From positions 186,001 to 250,000 of the forward strand of contig JAAOMT010000151.1 of NCBI GenBank assembly GCA_016748015.1: 64,000 nucleotides of DNA. Reading direction: 5' to 3'. Positions 11,389 to 23,378 of the stretch are shown piece after piece. Every line of letters begins with the position of its first letter. Positions within the stretch are counted from its first letter, which is position 1. The position numbers were made by a program, and so were the translations under genes. The notes below the pieces were generated by a model. That model saw nothing but the letters and a program-made list of their open reading frames with translations. It was not told the DNA's origin and searched no databases. The DNA comes from Geosiphon pyriformis. Lineage: Eukaryota > Glomeromycota > Glomeromycetes > Archaeosporales > Geosiphonaceae.

Positions 11389-13175
11389 ATGGCTTCAACT
11401 CATTCAATGGCTTTGAGTGATTTGGGAGATCCTCTTAAACCGTACTTGCCACCTAATGAAACTCCCGATGAAAAGAAGAGACGCATACAGAGAGAGAAAG
11501 AGGCTAAAAAACATAGCGATGCCATAGATAGACAAATTAGAGCCGAAAAAGAAGAGCTGGATAAAGCAAAACCTGCAAAGCTACTGCTGTTAGGTAGGTT
11601 ATTACCAAATACTTAATTATTTTGCGTTGTGGCTTGGTGGTGGGATGGTGTTTTTTTCTGGAAATGTGCCTTTAACTTTTTACTTTGTTGAAAACTACAT
11701 TTTTCACCATAAATAAATCACTTTTATTTAGGTTCTTCTGAAAGTGGAAAAACAACAGTTCTAAAACAATTAAAAATTATTCATGGTAACGGTCTTGAAA
11801 AAGAAAGAAAAGAATATTCCCCAATCGTTCATCTTAATGTATTGACGGCTATGAAAGCATTGACCAACGCACTCGAACATTTTGGTTATCCTTTGGACGA
11901 TCCTCATAATGAGGAACATCTCGAAAGATTTCAAGCATTGACAACTTTAAAAGTGTCATTGAATCGTAATTCTTTGACAGTTCAAGCCGCGATTCAAGAT
12001 AAAAGATTTGACGATTCTTTCTCAGGAAACTTCCAAGAACATGCAGATTCGATTGAAGCATTATGGAATGACGCCGCCATTCAAAAATGTTTCGAGAATG
12101 CTAGTGATATTGGTCTACAAGATTCAGCAAAATAGTAAGCTATTTAGAAAATTTATACTTTCAAAAAACAAAATTTGACTATTCACTTTAAAATTTTTAA
12201 ATTCTCAGCTTTTTAGATAATGTAGGACGTTTTGCAAAGATAGATTATATACCCACCGATGACGATATTCTTCAAGCACGAGTTAGAACAATTGGAGTCA
12301 CAGAACATGAATTCAAAGTTAAAGGGGTGATGTGGAGGTGTAATAAATTATAATTTGTTTTTATTTCTGTTCAATTGCTGATATGATTTTTTTTGAATAT
12401 GCGCTAATAGAGTGATCCTGAAAATTTCAGAATATATGATGTTGGTGGTCATCGTTCGCAACGTCAGTATTGGGCGTATGTATTTTTAAAAAAATATTTT
12501 ATGGGGTTTTTTCTGCAATTACCTGAATTTAACATTTTTAATTTTTATAAAGGCCATATTTTGATGATGTAAATGCCATTATTTTCATGGCCGCGGTATC
12601 GGCCTTTGATCAAATGCTTGAAGAAGATTCAACAATCAATCGTATCCGCGACTCGCTTCAATTATTCGACACTATATGCAATCATCCTCTATTTTTAAAT
12701 ACCAGTATCATCTTGTTTCTTAACAAGATTGATATTCTAAAAAGAAAAATTCGCAAAGTTCAAGTTAAAGATTTTTTTGAACAATACAAAGGTGAATTAA
12801 TTAGTATTTCTTAAACTATGAAAGCAAACATTCAGAAGCTCATTATTTTAAAATATTCGTTATTTTTATTCTATAATTAGGTAGCAATGACTTCCAATCG
12901 GTCACCAAATTTTTTCAAAGACAATTTCTTGCGAAAAATTCCAACCCTGACAAACATATATATGTTCACTTCACTCACGCCACGGTAATCTTTCATTTAA
13001 TGTTTTCTAATATCTTTGATCCAAGATCAAGTTGCTTAATTTGATAAAGTGGATAGGAGTATCTTTTAATCTCGATTTATTTTTACATTAGGATACCAAA
13101 CAGATGCGAGTTATCGTAGCATCCGTTAATGACATTGTACAGCGAATGCATCTCAGAGCAACTGGTCTCATTTAA
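11389..13175 (+). CDS. heterotrimeric G-protein alpha subunit
   Basis: Seven exons: 11,389-11,593; 11,732-12,134; 12,209-12,337; 12,431-12,475; 12,553-12,791; 12,881-12,984; 13,092-13,175. All introns are GT-AG and phases close to give 402 residues, slightly longer than the usual 350. G1 is GSSESGKTT (canonical GxGESGKS). The helical domain follows. Switch I has RVRTIGVTE with the conserved Arg. Switch II has DVGGHRSQRQYW, so the catalytic Gln position is His. G4 is FLNKIDI and G5 is THATDT (usually TCAT). The C-terminus LRATGLI is the receptor-contact helix. The start is the first ATG of the exon; the protein begins MAST and lacks the MGxxxS myristoylation signal, carrying a charged Glu/Lys-rich extension instead. 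The role is a GDP/GTP switch coupling plasma-membrane receptors to effectors. GTPase kinetics may differ because of the Gln-to-His change. Confidence 0.95.
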
Positions 13176-13814
13176 ACACCAAAAAGTTAGATTATTATCA
13201 ATCCGTTTTTCCTCTTTGAATTAATCCATACATATATATCTGGTAGCATACCCCACTTTTATCGATCAGTTATCATCTTTACCCCATTTTTTGGCAAAAT
13301 TAGATTAAATAATTTCTTGTGCTTTTAACACTGTATTGAGCATAATCTCAGTAAACCCTTGTAATAGTTTTCTCTCGACGTGTACATTTTCTATTATTTT
13401 TTTTCGCGTTATTGGCGCCTGTTTTTTATTTATTTTTATCTTATACCTGTATGAAATGTGTTTGTTTTATTCTTTCCTATCATCGATTGGTTTGGTTTGG
13501 CATTGGCCTTCCTTCGAGGTATTTCGCTTTGATATAAGGATACTTTAGATAATTGCCGTTATATTTATAATTATAATCTAAAATAAATTAATCTATGAAT
13601 TAATAATAATAAAGTAGTAATGATAATCATCCAAGTTTTTACGACGTTATCTTTCTGCACATCGTGATCTTGCCATACGATGCACAAATCCAATATAAAT
13701 GCTACCAACTATTTAAATTAATCTCTGGGAAATGATAAAACCTCAGGCAAATTAAAAAAATCTAGAATCAAAAATAAAAATTTTACTTCAAATACCGTGC
13801 TTTATAAGTAATAG

Positions 13815-13855
<41 letters not shown>

Positions 13856-14235
13856 GAATCGAGATTTATGATTTCAAAGGGTGAAAAGTTACGAGGAATA
13901 TTGTGAGATGTTACAAAATTAGATTTGAACGATGTAAAGAAGGAGTGAATGATTTAAAAAGTCCAGTTGGATTTGGGTTACTGTTAGCTACGAATAAATC
14001 TAACTAGTATTTCTTTCAAGGCATTTTTCGATTTGGAAAATGTTCCTTTTGCGGAAGCCAAAGGCTCCCATCATTAAGCACCGTTGATATAGATAAAAAT
14101 TCCCACTTACCCTTTGTCTGAAATCATTATATCCAATGACTTCTTCAATCTACCGGAGGGTGGGAAAAAACGAAAGAATTATGGGATGGTTAGACTGGTC
14201 AAAGGAGAATAATAGAGCAGAGAATGGAGTTCGGA
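13176..14235. other. intergenic region between convergent genes, with TTA microsatellite
   Basis: It contains the 3' ends of the G-alpha gene (plus strand) and the syntaxin gene (minus strand). A TTA/ATT microsatellite lies at about 13,814-13,855. A 70-codon frame at 13,336-13,548 has no recognisable features and is probably UTR. I see no other gene. Confidence 0.5.
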
Positions 14236-16272
14236 TTAATTAATAGCAGTGCTTTTATAACTGTTATTATTCAATCCGCCGGAATTGCCACCGCTGCTGT
14301 TATTGCCATTGTTATTGTCAGGCTTACTTTTTCGAATGACAAACCAATATATGGCCCCGGCAGCTATGATGAGGATGATTATGAAAATTAAGAGACACCA
14401 CCATTTTTTCTATTAAAAATTAGAAAAAGAAAAAGATCAGGAATAATAGTCTGAAATTTAAGAATAATTTATAAGCATTCAGCCATGTTTGAACGTACTC
14501 TTCGCGCGGATTTGGCACTTGTCAAAGCTTGTTCAACATGAACAACGCCTTGCTCCAAATCAGTAGTGATCTGAACCGCATGTTGCTCTATTGATTCGAT
14601 TTGGGTCTCTTGTGCTTCAACTAGCATAGACATCTCACTAAACAGATTTGCAAGTTCCTAAAGGAATAATTTATTTTATTTTGTAAAATTTTTAATATCA
14701 AAAAATTATATCATGTAAAAATATTAATGTGACAACATACCTCAATAGTCTTTTCGATCTTTTTGATTTCATCATGACGCTCTTGTACTTCACGGAGAGC
14801 TTCGCGTGCAGCACCATATCGTGTAGATTGCAGCAACTAAAGCAAAGATCGATTTATTAGATATGGGTGAAATAAGAGAAATTTTGAATGATTGATTTTG
14901 AAGTTTTCAGTACTAACAGATTGCGCAAAAATTTGGCCCCCTTCATCATTATCCAAGGCTGCTTCAATTTCTTCCTCGCTCGCGTTAGGTTTAACTAAAA
15001 AAAAGGAACGATTTATTGATTTTGTAAATTTACTCCATGATTCCAGATTTAAACTTTCAACCCACCAATTTTATATTGACGTTCCATACGCTGTCTATAT
15101 TTTTGACGATTTTGATATTCCATTTGTTGATAATTTTGTAATGTTTCTAAAAATTTTTTTCTGAGATTGGCGGCCTAAAAATAAAGCAAATTTTTTTAAA
15201 AGGGAAAATTATGGGGTGAACAATTTTTAAATGATGGCGGGAGGGGAGAAATAAAAGTTTACAAACCTGCGCTTTTCGTACGTTTAGGTCACCAGAACTG
15301 GGTGGAAGTTGTGCATTCATCGCTTCGATTTTTCTAATTCTATTTTTTACTTGCTGCCCAAGATTCCGTGTCTCAGTTGTGAGGGCATCAAGTTGATCTT
15401 TAGTTGAAGCATCCTCGCTAATCGTTCCAAGTGATCGACCATGTAATTCTTCGATTGCACTAATGTTGGATTGCATTTTACGGATAGCATCTTGAATTGA
15501 AGAAACCTAAAAGAAGAAAAATTGCAGAGTTTAAAAAAATCGGGTGAAGGAACATCATTAAATGAAAATAAAATATTGTCATTGAAGTAAGGTCCAGAAT
15601 CTTTAACAAACTTGAGGATGACTTTTTCGATATTCGGAAAATAATTCATCAAAAACTAAGCTGTTGATGAGCGCTATGACAGAAATCGTTATTTTCTTTC
15701 CATCCCAAAATTATAAATAGAAAACCAGGAAAACCAAGTCTCAAAATATCCTCTCCAGTAGCCCTCCCATGACCTTTAATAAATTGCACAAAAAATAACT
15801 TTTCCACATTCATAATATATACCTCTTCGAAAAAGGAGTTTACATTTGATGAGTTTTGATTTAGGTTTGAAAGTTCTACATCCTGCTGTGGAAAACCGGG
15901 GTTTATTCGGCCGCTATATTGTGGTTGTTGTTGTTGGTTATATGGGTTCACTGGTTGTTGCCTTGAGTATTGGTTCCCACCTCCTTGCGTAGGGGCTCCA
16001 TAACCATTTTGGCTATTGTAGGATGAAAGAAATTGAATATTATTAACATAAAGAAATCCTCAGGAAATTTTCGAAAAAAAAAAAAAACGGAAAAACTTTA
16101 CTAACTTATATTGATTACCATAGCCATCGTCATAGTGACCTTGTCCACCCTGTGGAGTAAAAAAAACTAAAAAGTCAGTTCGAAACATGCAAGTATTTGA
16201 ACAGTTTAAAGTGGCTAAAGTTTAGAAGTTCAAACAACGTACTCGTAAAGCATCGGTTCTGTCTCGACTCAT
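14236..16272 (-). CDS. Qa-SNARE, plasma-membrane syntaxin (Sso1/Psy1 type)
   Basis: Nine exons on the minus strand: 16,243-16,272; 16,106-16,149; 15,823-16,012; 15,267-15,506; 15,066-15,174; 14,918-14,994; 14,741-14,836; 14,499-14,657; 14,236-14,409. Phases close to 372 residues. The order is a Gln/Asn/Tyr/Gly-rich N-terminus (YNQQQQPQYSGRINPGFPQQ), an Habc-like helical domain (about residues 90-230), a SNARE helix with the central Gln in EAQETQIESIEQHAVQITT, a basic SARRKK stretch, and one C-terminal membrane anchor (WWCLLIFIIILIIAAGAIYWF) followed by a short Asn/Gly/Ser tail. It is tail-anchored and should pair with SNAP25-like and VAMP-like partners for exocytosis at the plasma membrane. 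The Q-rich N-terminal extension and the post-anchor tail of about 30 residues are longer than in classical syntaxins. Family assignment is firm; the exact orthologue is inferred. Confidence 0.93.
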
Positions 16273-17098
16273 ATTTAGTAAACCTTTTTAACGAAAAATT
16301 TGGAAGGGAGGAGAGATTTTGCTCGGTAATAGATAGAGAGAAGTATGAGATGAAATTTTCAAGAGGGAGAACAGGTGGAGTAAGAGGAGGTGAAGGGGAG
16401 GTGAGGGAAGTGTGAGAGTGTAGTTGGCGGGAGGGTATATGAAAAGAAGGAGCGGTCGGACAACAATACAACGAGGCTAACAAGAATAGCTTTGGTCGAA
16501 TACAGCTATTCTTGACGCTATTTTAAGTGCATGCGGATATTTCGCTGCACCTATTTTCAGAAAATATAATTACTGATAGTATGCATTCTCATACTATGAT
16601 ACACAGTGACAGTTTGGAAGTTCTGTTTATAAAATTACTATAAAAAATTTGCTGTTGTACTTGCAGTTTAGCGCCTTTCAATGAATGAGATATTTATGGC
16701 AAACACCATTTTGATACATTTACCAATATTTTTCTCTTATTTGTCCATTAATGCATCTGGTTACCAGTATAATCGGTGTTGGTAAATAAAGTTTGATCAA
16801 ATGAAATTGAGGAAAATAAGATTTTTCAAAAAATAAAATTTTATTCTAACTTGGGATCATAATCCAGAGAAATACAAATTCTTTAAAAAAGATACTATTA
16901 CTATTAAGACTGAAGGAATTTTCGATTTTAATTATTATAAAAATATACTCTCGAGTCTTATTAATGAAAATATATATTTTTGACTCTCAGGATATACTAA
17001 ATAATTCCCCCTTCCCTCTTTTAGATAATCATTGTCTTTAGTTCGAGAAACCGAAAGTTCTTTGGCGTTGCGGTAAATTCCATTGACTCAATGAATAC
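16273..17098. other. intergenic: syntaxin promoter and RAMP4 3' flank
   Basis: About 830 bases between two minus-strand genes. The part nearest 16,273-16,500 should hold the syntaxin 5' UTR and promoter; it contains a purine-rich stretch (about 16,300-16,400) of GAGG/GGAG repeats. No RNA gene or repeat was identified in the rest. Confidence 0.45.
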
Positions 17099-17615
17099 TC
17101 AAATAAGCTTGAACACTTCAAAGAATGCGGAGCCCACAACAACGAAAACAACAACACCCAATGCGAAGTAACCAAGAGGATATTTATTCGTCACCTCTTT
17201 TCGCTTTATGAAAAAGAATATCCGGTATTGATGGGAATGCCATATTGTAAATAAATAAAAACATGTTTAGTTAATATCATATTCTCTTAAATCCTTCAGA
17301 TTAGAAACTAAAATTTCAAGAAATATCACTTCCCCTTCCCCTTCCCCCTTTCCCTTCCCCTTCTGTAAACTTACAAGGCTAGGCCTAACAAAACCACGTT
17401 TATGGACGTTGCCAGCATAAGCTTGATTCCGAGCACGAATTGTTTGTGTATTTGGCTTCTTAATGGTTATCAAAGAAAAGATTCCAGAAAAGGATTTAAA
17501 GGCAAGATTGTCAAACAGGAAAAGGAGCAAAGTGAAGGTTTTAAGTAAGATCAACTGAAACTTTTGGATAGGGAGAAATGGCCGAGAGCAACAAGAAAAA
17601 AGTGATACTTACCAT
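17099..17615 (-). CDS. RAMP4/SERP1 (Ysy6-type) ER stress-associated membrane protein
   Basis: Three exons on the minus strand: 17,613-17,615 (the ATG alone), 17,375-17,458 and 17,099-17,203, giving 63 residues, the normal length for this family. Exon 2 reads KPNTQTIRARNQAYAGNV then HKRGFVRPSL; exon 3 gives RKEVTNKYPLGYFALG and one C-terminal membrane segment ending FFEVFKLI. This small tail-anchored protein associates with the Sec61 translocon and helps stabilise membrane proteins under ER stress. The family motif RARN and the KYPLG entry into the membrane helix are visible. The first intron follows directly after the initiator ATG (ATG then GTAAGT). The second intron carries a dense run of G tracts just after its 5' splice site. 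The gene is easily missed because the coding part is tiny and split. Confidence 0.9.
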
Positions 17616-18267
17616 TTTGTATAATATGAAAAGGAGAAAAAGGAGAGGGAAGATTGGTTACGCTTCAATGAAATAAATCGCTAAACAACTTTTAAGAAGA
17701 AAACTTGTAGGAGGCTGCTACGTGGCAAAGTGGTTTACTTATAAATATTTTGGACCATGTGATATAAATCAGCCAAGTGAATCATATTATTGTTTTATTG
17801 ATAAATATGTATATTTATTACTATTTATATATTTTTTACGATTTTAAAAATATTGATTTCAATTAATGTATAAACTTTTATTTTATTTTATTTTATTTAA
17901 AAATAAAAAATAATTTATTTTTATCACATTAACATAAATAATAATATCCGGGTAGTCACATCTATAATTGCTAAAAATAAAAATTTAATATTTATCAAAA
18001 TGTAAATTTTTTTATTATAAATTTTTTTTTGTATATATATGTTATTTTTAAAGAAATTGGTTTTAAATTTAAAAAAATAAAGTTCAATATTTAAAATTAA
18101 TTAATTTATTATCTTTGTAATTGAAGATTTAAATTTTCTTAAAACAAAAATAATTGGAACAATAATTATTAAATCATTCTCATTTATGATACTATAAAAC
18201 AGCCACTCGGTTCTACCACATAGACCGAGTAAATGTTTTTGAGAGGTGGCCAAGAAGATTATAAATT
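17616..18267. promoter_or_regulatory. divergent intergenic region between RAMP4 and ATG22
   Basis: About 650 bases separating two divergently transcribed genes, so it should contain both promoters. The middle (about 17,790-18,180) is AT-rich, and composition becomes more balanced within 100 bases of each start. No particular element is identified. Confidence 0.45.
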
Positions 18268-20179
18268 ATGGCAGAAAACAACTTGGCCGAATTAGAATTT
18301 TCATCCAGTATAGATTTTCAACCGCTTCTTCGAAATAAAAAAAAGAGTGTTAATACCAATGAGGCCATCACCACACAACTCGAACTATTTTCTTGGAAAT
18401 TTTACGCGTTTGGTTCTGAAGTCTACGCGGTCATTGGTTTATCATTTATGGCCTTGATTCTTGAACGGCTTGCCGCGAATCAGGGAGTCTTATCCTCGGA
18501 CCATTTAACCCCATGCATCAACTCCACTGCCTTAGAGGCTTCCGAGGAAATTCGTTGTGTGGTCAAAATTTTTGGGAAACATGTTGACACAGCAGCTTTC
18601 AGCATGTACACTTTTTCAATCAGCGTCTTTCTACAAGCCATTACTGCAATTTCCATAGGTGCCGCTGCAGATCATGGATCCGTAAGGAAAGCCCTGCTTC
18701 TTTTCTTTGCATTCTTCGGCTCTATATCTACCATGTGTTTTTTGATACCAACCCTTTTGCTTGCTTTTGTTGCTATTTCTTCGAACGTTTCCTTTGGTGC
18801 GTCAATTGTATGCTTGAATGGTTTTTTACCAGTGTTGGTGAGAAATCATCCTGAAACACGCGAAATTGCCAATCGAATTCGCGCATATACAAATCGAGAT
18901 TCTCAGAATCCTGAAAATGACTATGACAGAATCCATGTTGTTGAGTCAGAAGAAATCCCTAATGAAAATACTTCAATCGACCATCTTACAACCACAAAAG
19001 ACCGTTCGGTATTCTCTTCATCAGACGAGTCGCTTTGTGATGAACCTATTTCTCATAATAAAACAATAGAGGATTTGATCTTAGATCTAAACACAAAAAA
19101 AGAACAGTTAACTGGTCAAATTTCCCTTGAGGGCTTCTCTTATGGATATTTTGGAGGGGTAATTCTATTAAGCGTGTGTCTAGTAATATCAATCATATTG
19201 CACGGATCTATAATGAGTCTTCAAATTGGAGTATTTTTATCGGGTCTTTGGTGGTTTCTGGTCTCCTTATTTTTATCTCGGTTATTACCGAATCGTCCAG
19301 GACCTCCATTGAAACTTGGCAATGGTGACAAAGTTCGACCGATCGATTATGTAACATTTTCATGGAAACGATTATGGATTAATATTTTGGAAGCAAAACA
19401 TCTTAAAATGACATTTCGATTCTTGACAGCTTGGTTTTTGTTATCAGATGGTAAGATATGTTCAGTTCATTATAAAATCACATTATCTTTATTAATATAT
19501 CATGTTCCATTCTTTCATATTCGGATAGGGTATACCACTATCTCCTCAGTAGCATTACTATTTGCACAGACTACTCTACAAATTTCTCCTACTGGTCTGA
19601 TCACCATCTCCTTGTTAACTCCTGTATCTGCTCTTTTAGGGACCATTTTATGGCCTAAAATACAAACATATTTAGAGCTGACAACCAAACAAACAATTCT
19701 TTTACTCTTGCTGTTTTTGGTCACTATACCCTTGTATGGTTGCTTGGGCTTTATCTCGCCTATAGGAGGATTGAAAACCTCCGCTGAAATGTATTTTTTG
19801 GCAATCTTGTATGGATTTTTGATTGGTCCAATACAAGGTTATTGCAGAAGTTTGTTTGCAGAGTTAATACCCCAAGGTAGAGAAACGGAATTTTTTGCGT
19901 TATATGCCGTGACGGATAAAGGATCGAGTTGGCTGGGCCCATTATTGGTAGCAATAATTACAGGTATTTTAAAAGTTATCCAATGAAATTTTTATTAGAT
20001 TTCAAAACTAATAATTTCCCAATATATGTATAGATCTCACTCACGAAATAAGATATGGCTTTCTATTACTTGTGGTACTATTGTTTCTGCCAATACCGAT
20101 ATTATGGAATTTGGATGTTAAGCAGGGTAGAATACAAGCTACTGAAGCTTCAATAGAGGAGGATAATTTTCGTAATTAA
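18268..20179 (+). CDS. ATG22: ATG22-family vacuolar permease
   Basis: Three exons: 18,268-19,450; 19,529-19,963; 20,034-20,179, giving 587 residues. The protein is polytopic and of major-facilitator type. An N-terminal cytosolic part is followed by membrane segments including VYAVIGLSFMALILE and FSISVFLQAITAISIGAAAD. The loop DHGSVRKA matches the MFS cytosolic turn. There is a long acidic, Ser-rich central loop (about residues 205-290), a second helical half, and a last helix YGFLLLVVLLFLPIPILW. Atg22 effluxes amino acids from the vacuole after autophagic breakdown. The first intron is 78 bases, a multiple of three and free of stops, so unspliced RNA stays in frame and would insert 26 residues in a loop before a membrane segment; the GTAAGA and ATAG boundaries nevertheless look real. 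The family is confident from overall layout; substrate is inferred from the family. Confidence 0.88.
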
Positions 20180-20345
20180 GAAATCCTCGACGAAAAAGAT
20201 TTTTTTTTCAGTGGCAAATTCTAAAGACAAATAACCATATTTTAGATAGTAACCTGTACTAATAGTAGTCTCAAGTTAATTATTTGAAATCTAAATTTGC
20301 ATCTTGTAGAACCGCTAGGAAAAGTTCAACCCATGATAGCTTCAT

Positions 20346-22394
20346 TTAACATACGGTTTTTTGTACATGGATTAATCGATAGTTACTTTTCCCTGTTCTA
20401 AGAACGCAAACCAACCCGTCAATCAGATCCTTTTCTACGAGCAGATAATCTGGATCAGTTATCCTACGATTATTCAAGTATAGACCCCCAGACTTGATTA
20501 TTCTCCGTGCTTCACTTTTGGATTTGCACGAGCCAATAGCGAAAGCAACTCGATCGAGACAAACGTCAAAAAATCCTTCAGAGGGTAACGAAACCAAACA
20601 AGAGTCATTATTGAAAGCTTCAATAAGATCTTGACCACGGATATTTTCCAAGGATGAACCAAAGATAATCTTGGTGGCTAGTTGTGCGCTTTCAAGTCCA
20701 ATTTCTGCATTGAAGAAAAATAAATATTAATGAATAAAATATTCAAGAACTTGAGTAATGAGGCCGCTTACTTCCGTGTACGAATTCCGTCGTTTCCGTT
20801 GCCAATCTGGTTTGAGCATAATGATTTTCTGGGTGATCCTCGATGAGTAATGATGTTATATGTTATTTCTACGGAATTAAACCTCATTAAACTCTAATTT
20901 TTTGAATTAAGAAATAAACCCAAAATTTTACCATATGTTGCTTCATTATTTGATTAATTTCTTCAATTTCCAAAAATGTAAAAATTTCAAGATATTTTTT
21001 CACATCATCGTCCTTGATTTTCATCAAGTGCTAAAAAAAAAAGTCGAAATGAGTTCGAGTGTCATTTTGAAAACCAATTTTGCAGTGCCTCACCTGGTAA
21101 AACTCATAAGTGCTTGTTCGGTTTATATCTAACCAGACAACATTTCCAACAGATTTTCCTAACTTTTCTCCAGAAGAAGCTAATAACAAGGGCATCGTAA
21201 GACCATAAGCTTGTTCTTTTTGAACATCCTTTTCTAAATTGGTTGAATCGGTTGTTAGATTCCTCTTTTTTTGAATCATATCGATACCCGCTATAATATT
21301 GCCCCATTGGTCACTCCCTCCAAGCTATAATGGGAGTAAATCTAATTCTTAGAGTTTACCCGAAAGGATGATTAGTTGAAACTGCTTAGCAATTAAAAAG
21401 AGTTAAATACTTGGATCCGACAATCATGATAATTATAAAGATACCAAAAATCATAAGCTTGAAGGAGTTGATAAGAGAATTCCGTGAAGCTGATCCCCTG
21501 TGCGATCTGCATCCGTGATTTGACACTTGAGAAAAAAAAGATTCAATAATTGAGCTTTTTATTTTGAATAGAAGTAAATGAGACTAACCTCTCCCTCATA
21601 AGCATAGGTCCAATTCGAGCAAACCTCCCAACATCTCGTAAAAATTCAATGGCCGACATTTTTTCAAACCAATTCAAGTTATTTAGAATCTTCAGATCTG
21701 CACCATTTATATGCTTTGTAAGATTTCTGCTTGCGGCATAATCAATGCCATTTTTTAAGATTTTACGAATCTGAAGTTCAAGGCATCTAGCATTAAAGAT
21801 AAGCGTTTCGTTATCCAAGATTTGACGTTCCGATTCCCGACCAGAAGGATCCCCTATAAATCCAGTAGCACCACCTAACTTTTAATTGGAGGGAGGTTGA
21901 ATACTTTGAAGTAACGTGTAATAGAGTTAGAAACAAAAAGTAATCATACCAAGGCTATGATATTATGGCCCCGCAAATAAAAATGCATTAACCCTATTAG
22001 GGTTATTAAGTTCCCCAAGTGGAGACTAGAAGCTGTTGGATCTATACCACAGTATATCGTGGTGGGAGACTTGACAAACTCTTCTAGTTGAGGGCTGTAA
22101 AAAGCGGAAGAGGATTAATCAAGCCTTGTAGCCTGTGCCACCTGCAATACCCATTTGACAAAGATTCAAAATCAAGTGCCTGGTCTGCGCGTTGACTAAA
22201 CCGCGTGCAGCCAACCCAAGCACCGCATTGTTCTCGGATATTCTTCCAGACAATTTGCAAGTTCCGGACCCTAAGTATCGTGTAAAAGGTTGTTGGTTTA
22301 GCAAAGAAAAATATTTTGTTCGCCTTAACGCTCTATTTATTGATAAGAGATAGCCGAAACCAAAAAACTTGTGCGAATGGAAGGGAAAATTCAT
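20346..22394 (-). CDS. mitochondrial tyrosyl-tRNA synthetase
   Basis: Eight exons on the minus strand: 22,180-22,394; 21,950-22,094; 21,589-21,878; 21,411-21,525; 21,094-21,324; 20,932-21,030; 20,772-20,838; 20,346-20,704. The total is 506 residues with closed phases. The N-terminus ([20 protein letters not shown], then Arg/Lys/Ser-rich) looks like a mitochondrial presequence. Class I signatures are the HIGH equivalent in [17 protein letters not shown], tRNA-Tyr/tyrosine-pocket segments [35 protein letters not shown] and [10 protein letters not shown], and the KMSKS equivalent [11 protein letters not shown]. The C-terminal exon carries an S4 RNA-binding fold ([20 protein letters not shown]). 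It is bacterial-type, as expected for organellar TyrRS. Intron 1 appears to be GC-AG (AG then GCACTT), which is required to read QTSPQLEEF across the junction. It lies 166 bases from the convergent end of ATG22. Confidence 0.95.
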
Positions 22395-23378
22395 TCTTAA
22401 AGTTGTCGTGATTTCAAATAAAACAATATTTTTATATGTAGTTTAAACCTGAAAAAAAATTTTTATACATTCAGGTTTTTTATTTCTATGATAGGATTGA
22501 TTTATACCTCAATGGCGTGGTCAGGATGAAAGAAGTTATACTTTGGTGTAATTACAAAAGATTCCTCAGCTTGATCCATTTTCTCTCCAATAGCTGTTTG
22601 TCTTTCTCAATTTCCTCAAGCTTGATGTTTCTCCAAAAAGATTTAATGGTTGTAAAAAAAAAAAAAGTAGAAAAGAATTATGGAGAACTTGATGCATTTA
22701 CTATAACTTGTTTCAACATAAAGCAAAATAAGTAATTATGAACTGCGAATAAATGAGTTGTTCTTGGCACTAAGATGAGTTGTCTCTGGCCTCCACGCAA
22801 ATTTAAAAAGCCCACCAGAGGAAGTTTCATAACTAACCTAATGTGTTGAAAGGTTACTTAAGTGGTTGTTTTAACAAAGTCCAACTTCTTTTCTATTCCC
22901 TTGCTACTTCTTGCCTTTTTAACTTAATTAGGCTTAAATACTTACCTTTAACTCACCATCTTTGTTGAGGATGGAGGCCGTCTTCAATTTTCATCTACTG
23001 TGTTTTCTGCAATGTATGAAATGAACTTTGACCCAAGAGTATGCTCAACTGTTTTATTGAAAAGTCATCTTTTGTCTTACGAAATTTCGGAAGAGAGAAA
23101 TCATCTTTCCATGCTTCAAACTGTAGTTGCATCATTTCAGCATTAAAAAAAGACGAAAGACAAAAAAAACCAGTAAAAGCAATGTCTTTATTTAAAGCAT
23201 AACGCGTTTTTTCAAAAAACTCAATATTTAATTGATTTAGATCACAATTGTTAGAGCACTGCCTTAATAAAATTATTTATATTATTATATTTTGATATAA
23301 TGAGTGTAAATTCTAATCTACATTTCGAAAAGATAAATAGATTGATCAGAAAAGTTTTTTCGAATTCCCTGTTTTGAA
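22395..23378. promoter_or_regulatory. divergent intergenic region between mitochondrial TyrRS and RF2
   Basis: About 980 bases between two divergently transcribed genes of mitochondrial translation. A 72-codon frame at 22,517-22,735 has no protein-like features. Apart from moderate AT content, no specific element is visible, but both promoters should be here. Confidence 0.45.

Noticed and set aside
22395-23378. Possible small gene between TyrRS and RF2
   Set aside because: Only frames of about 70 codons without protein features; best seen as promoter and leader.
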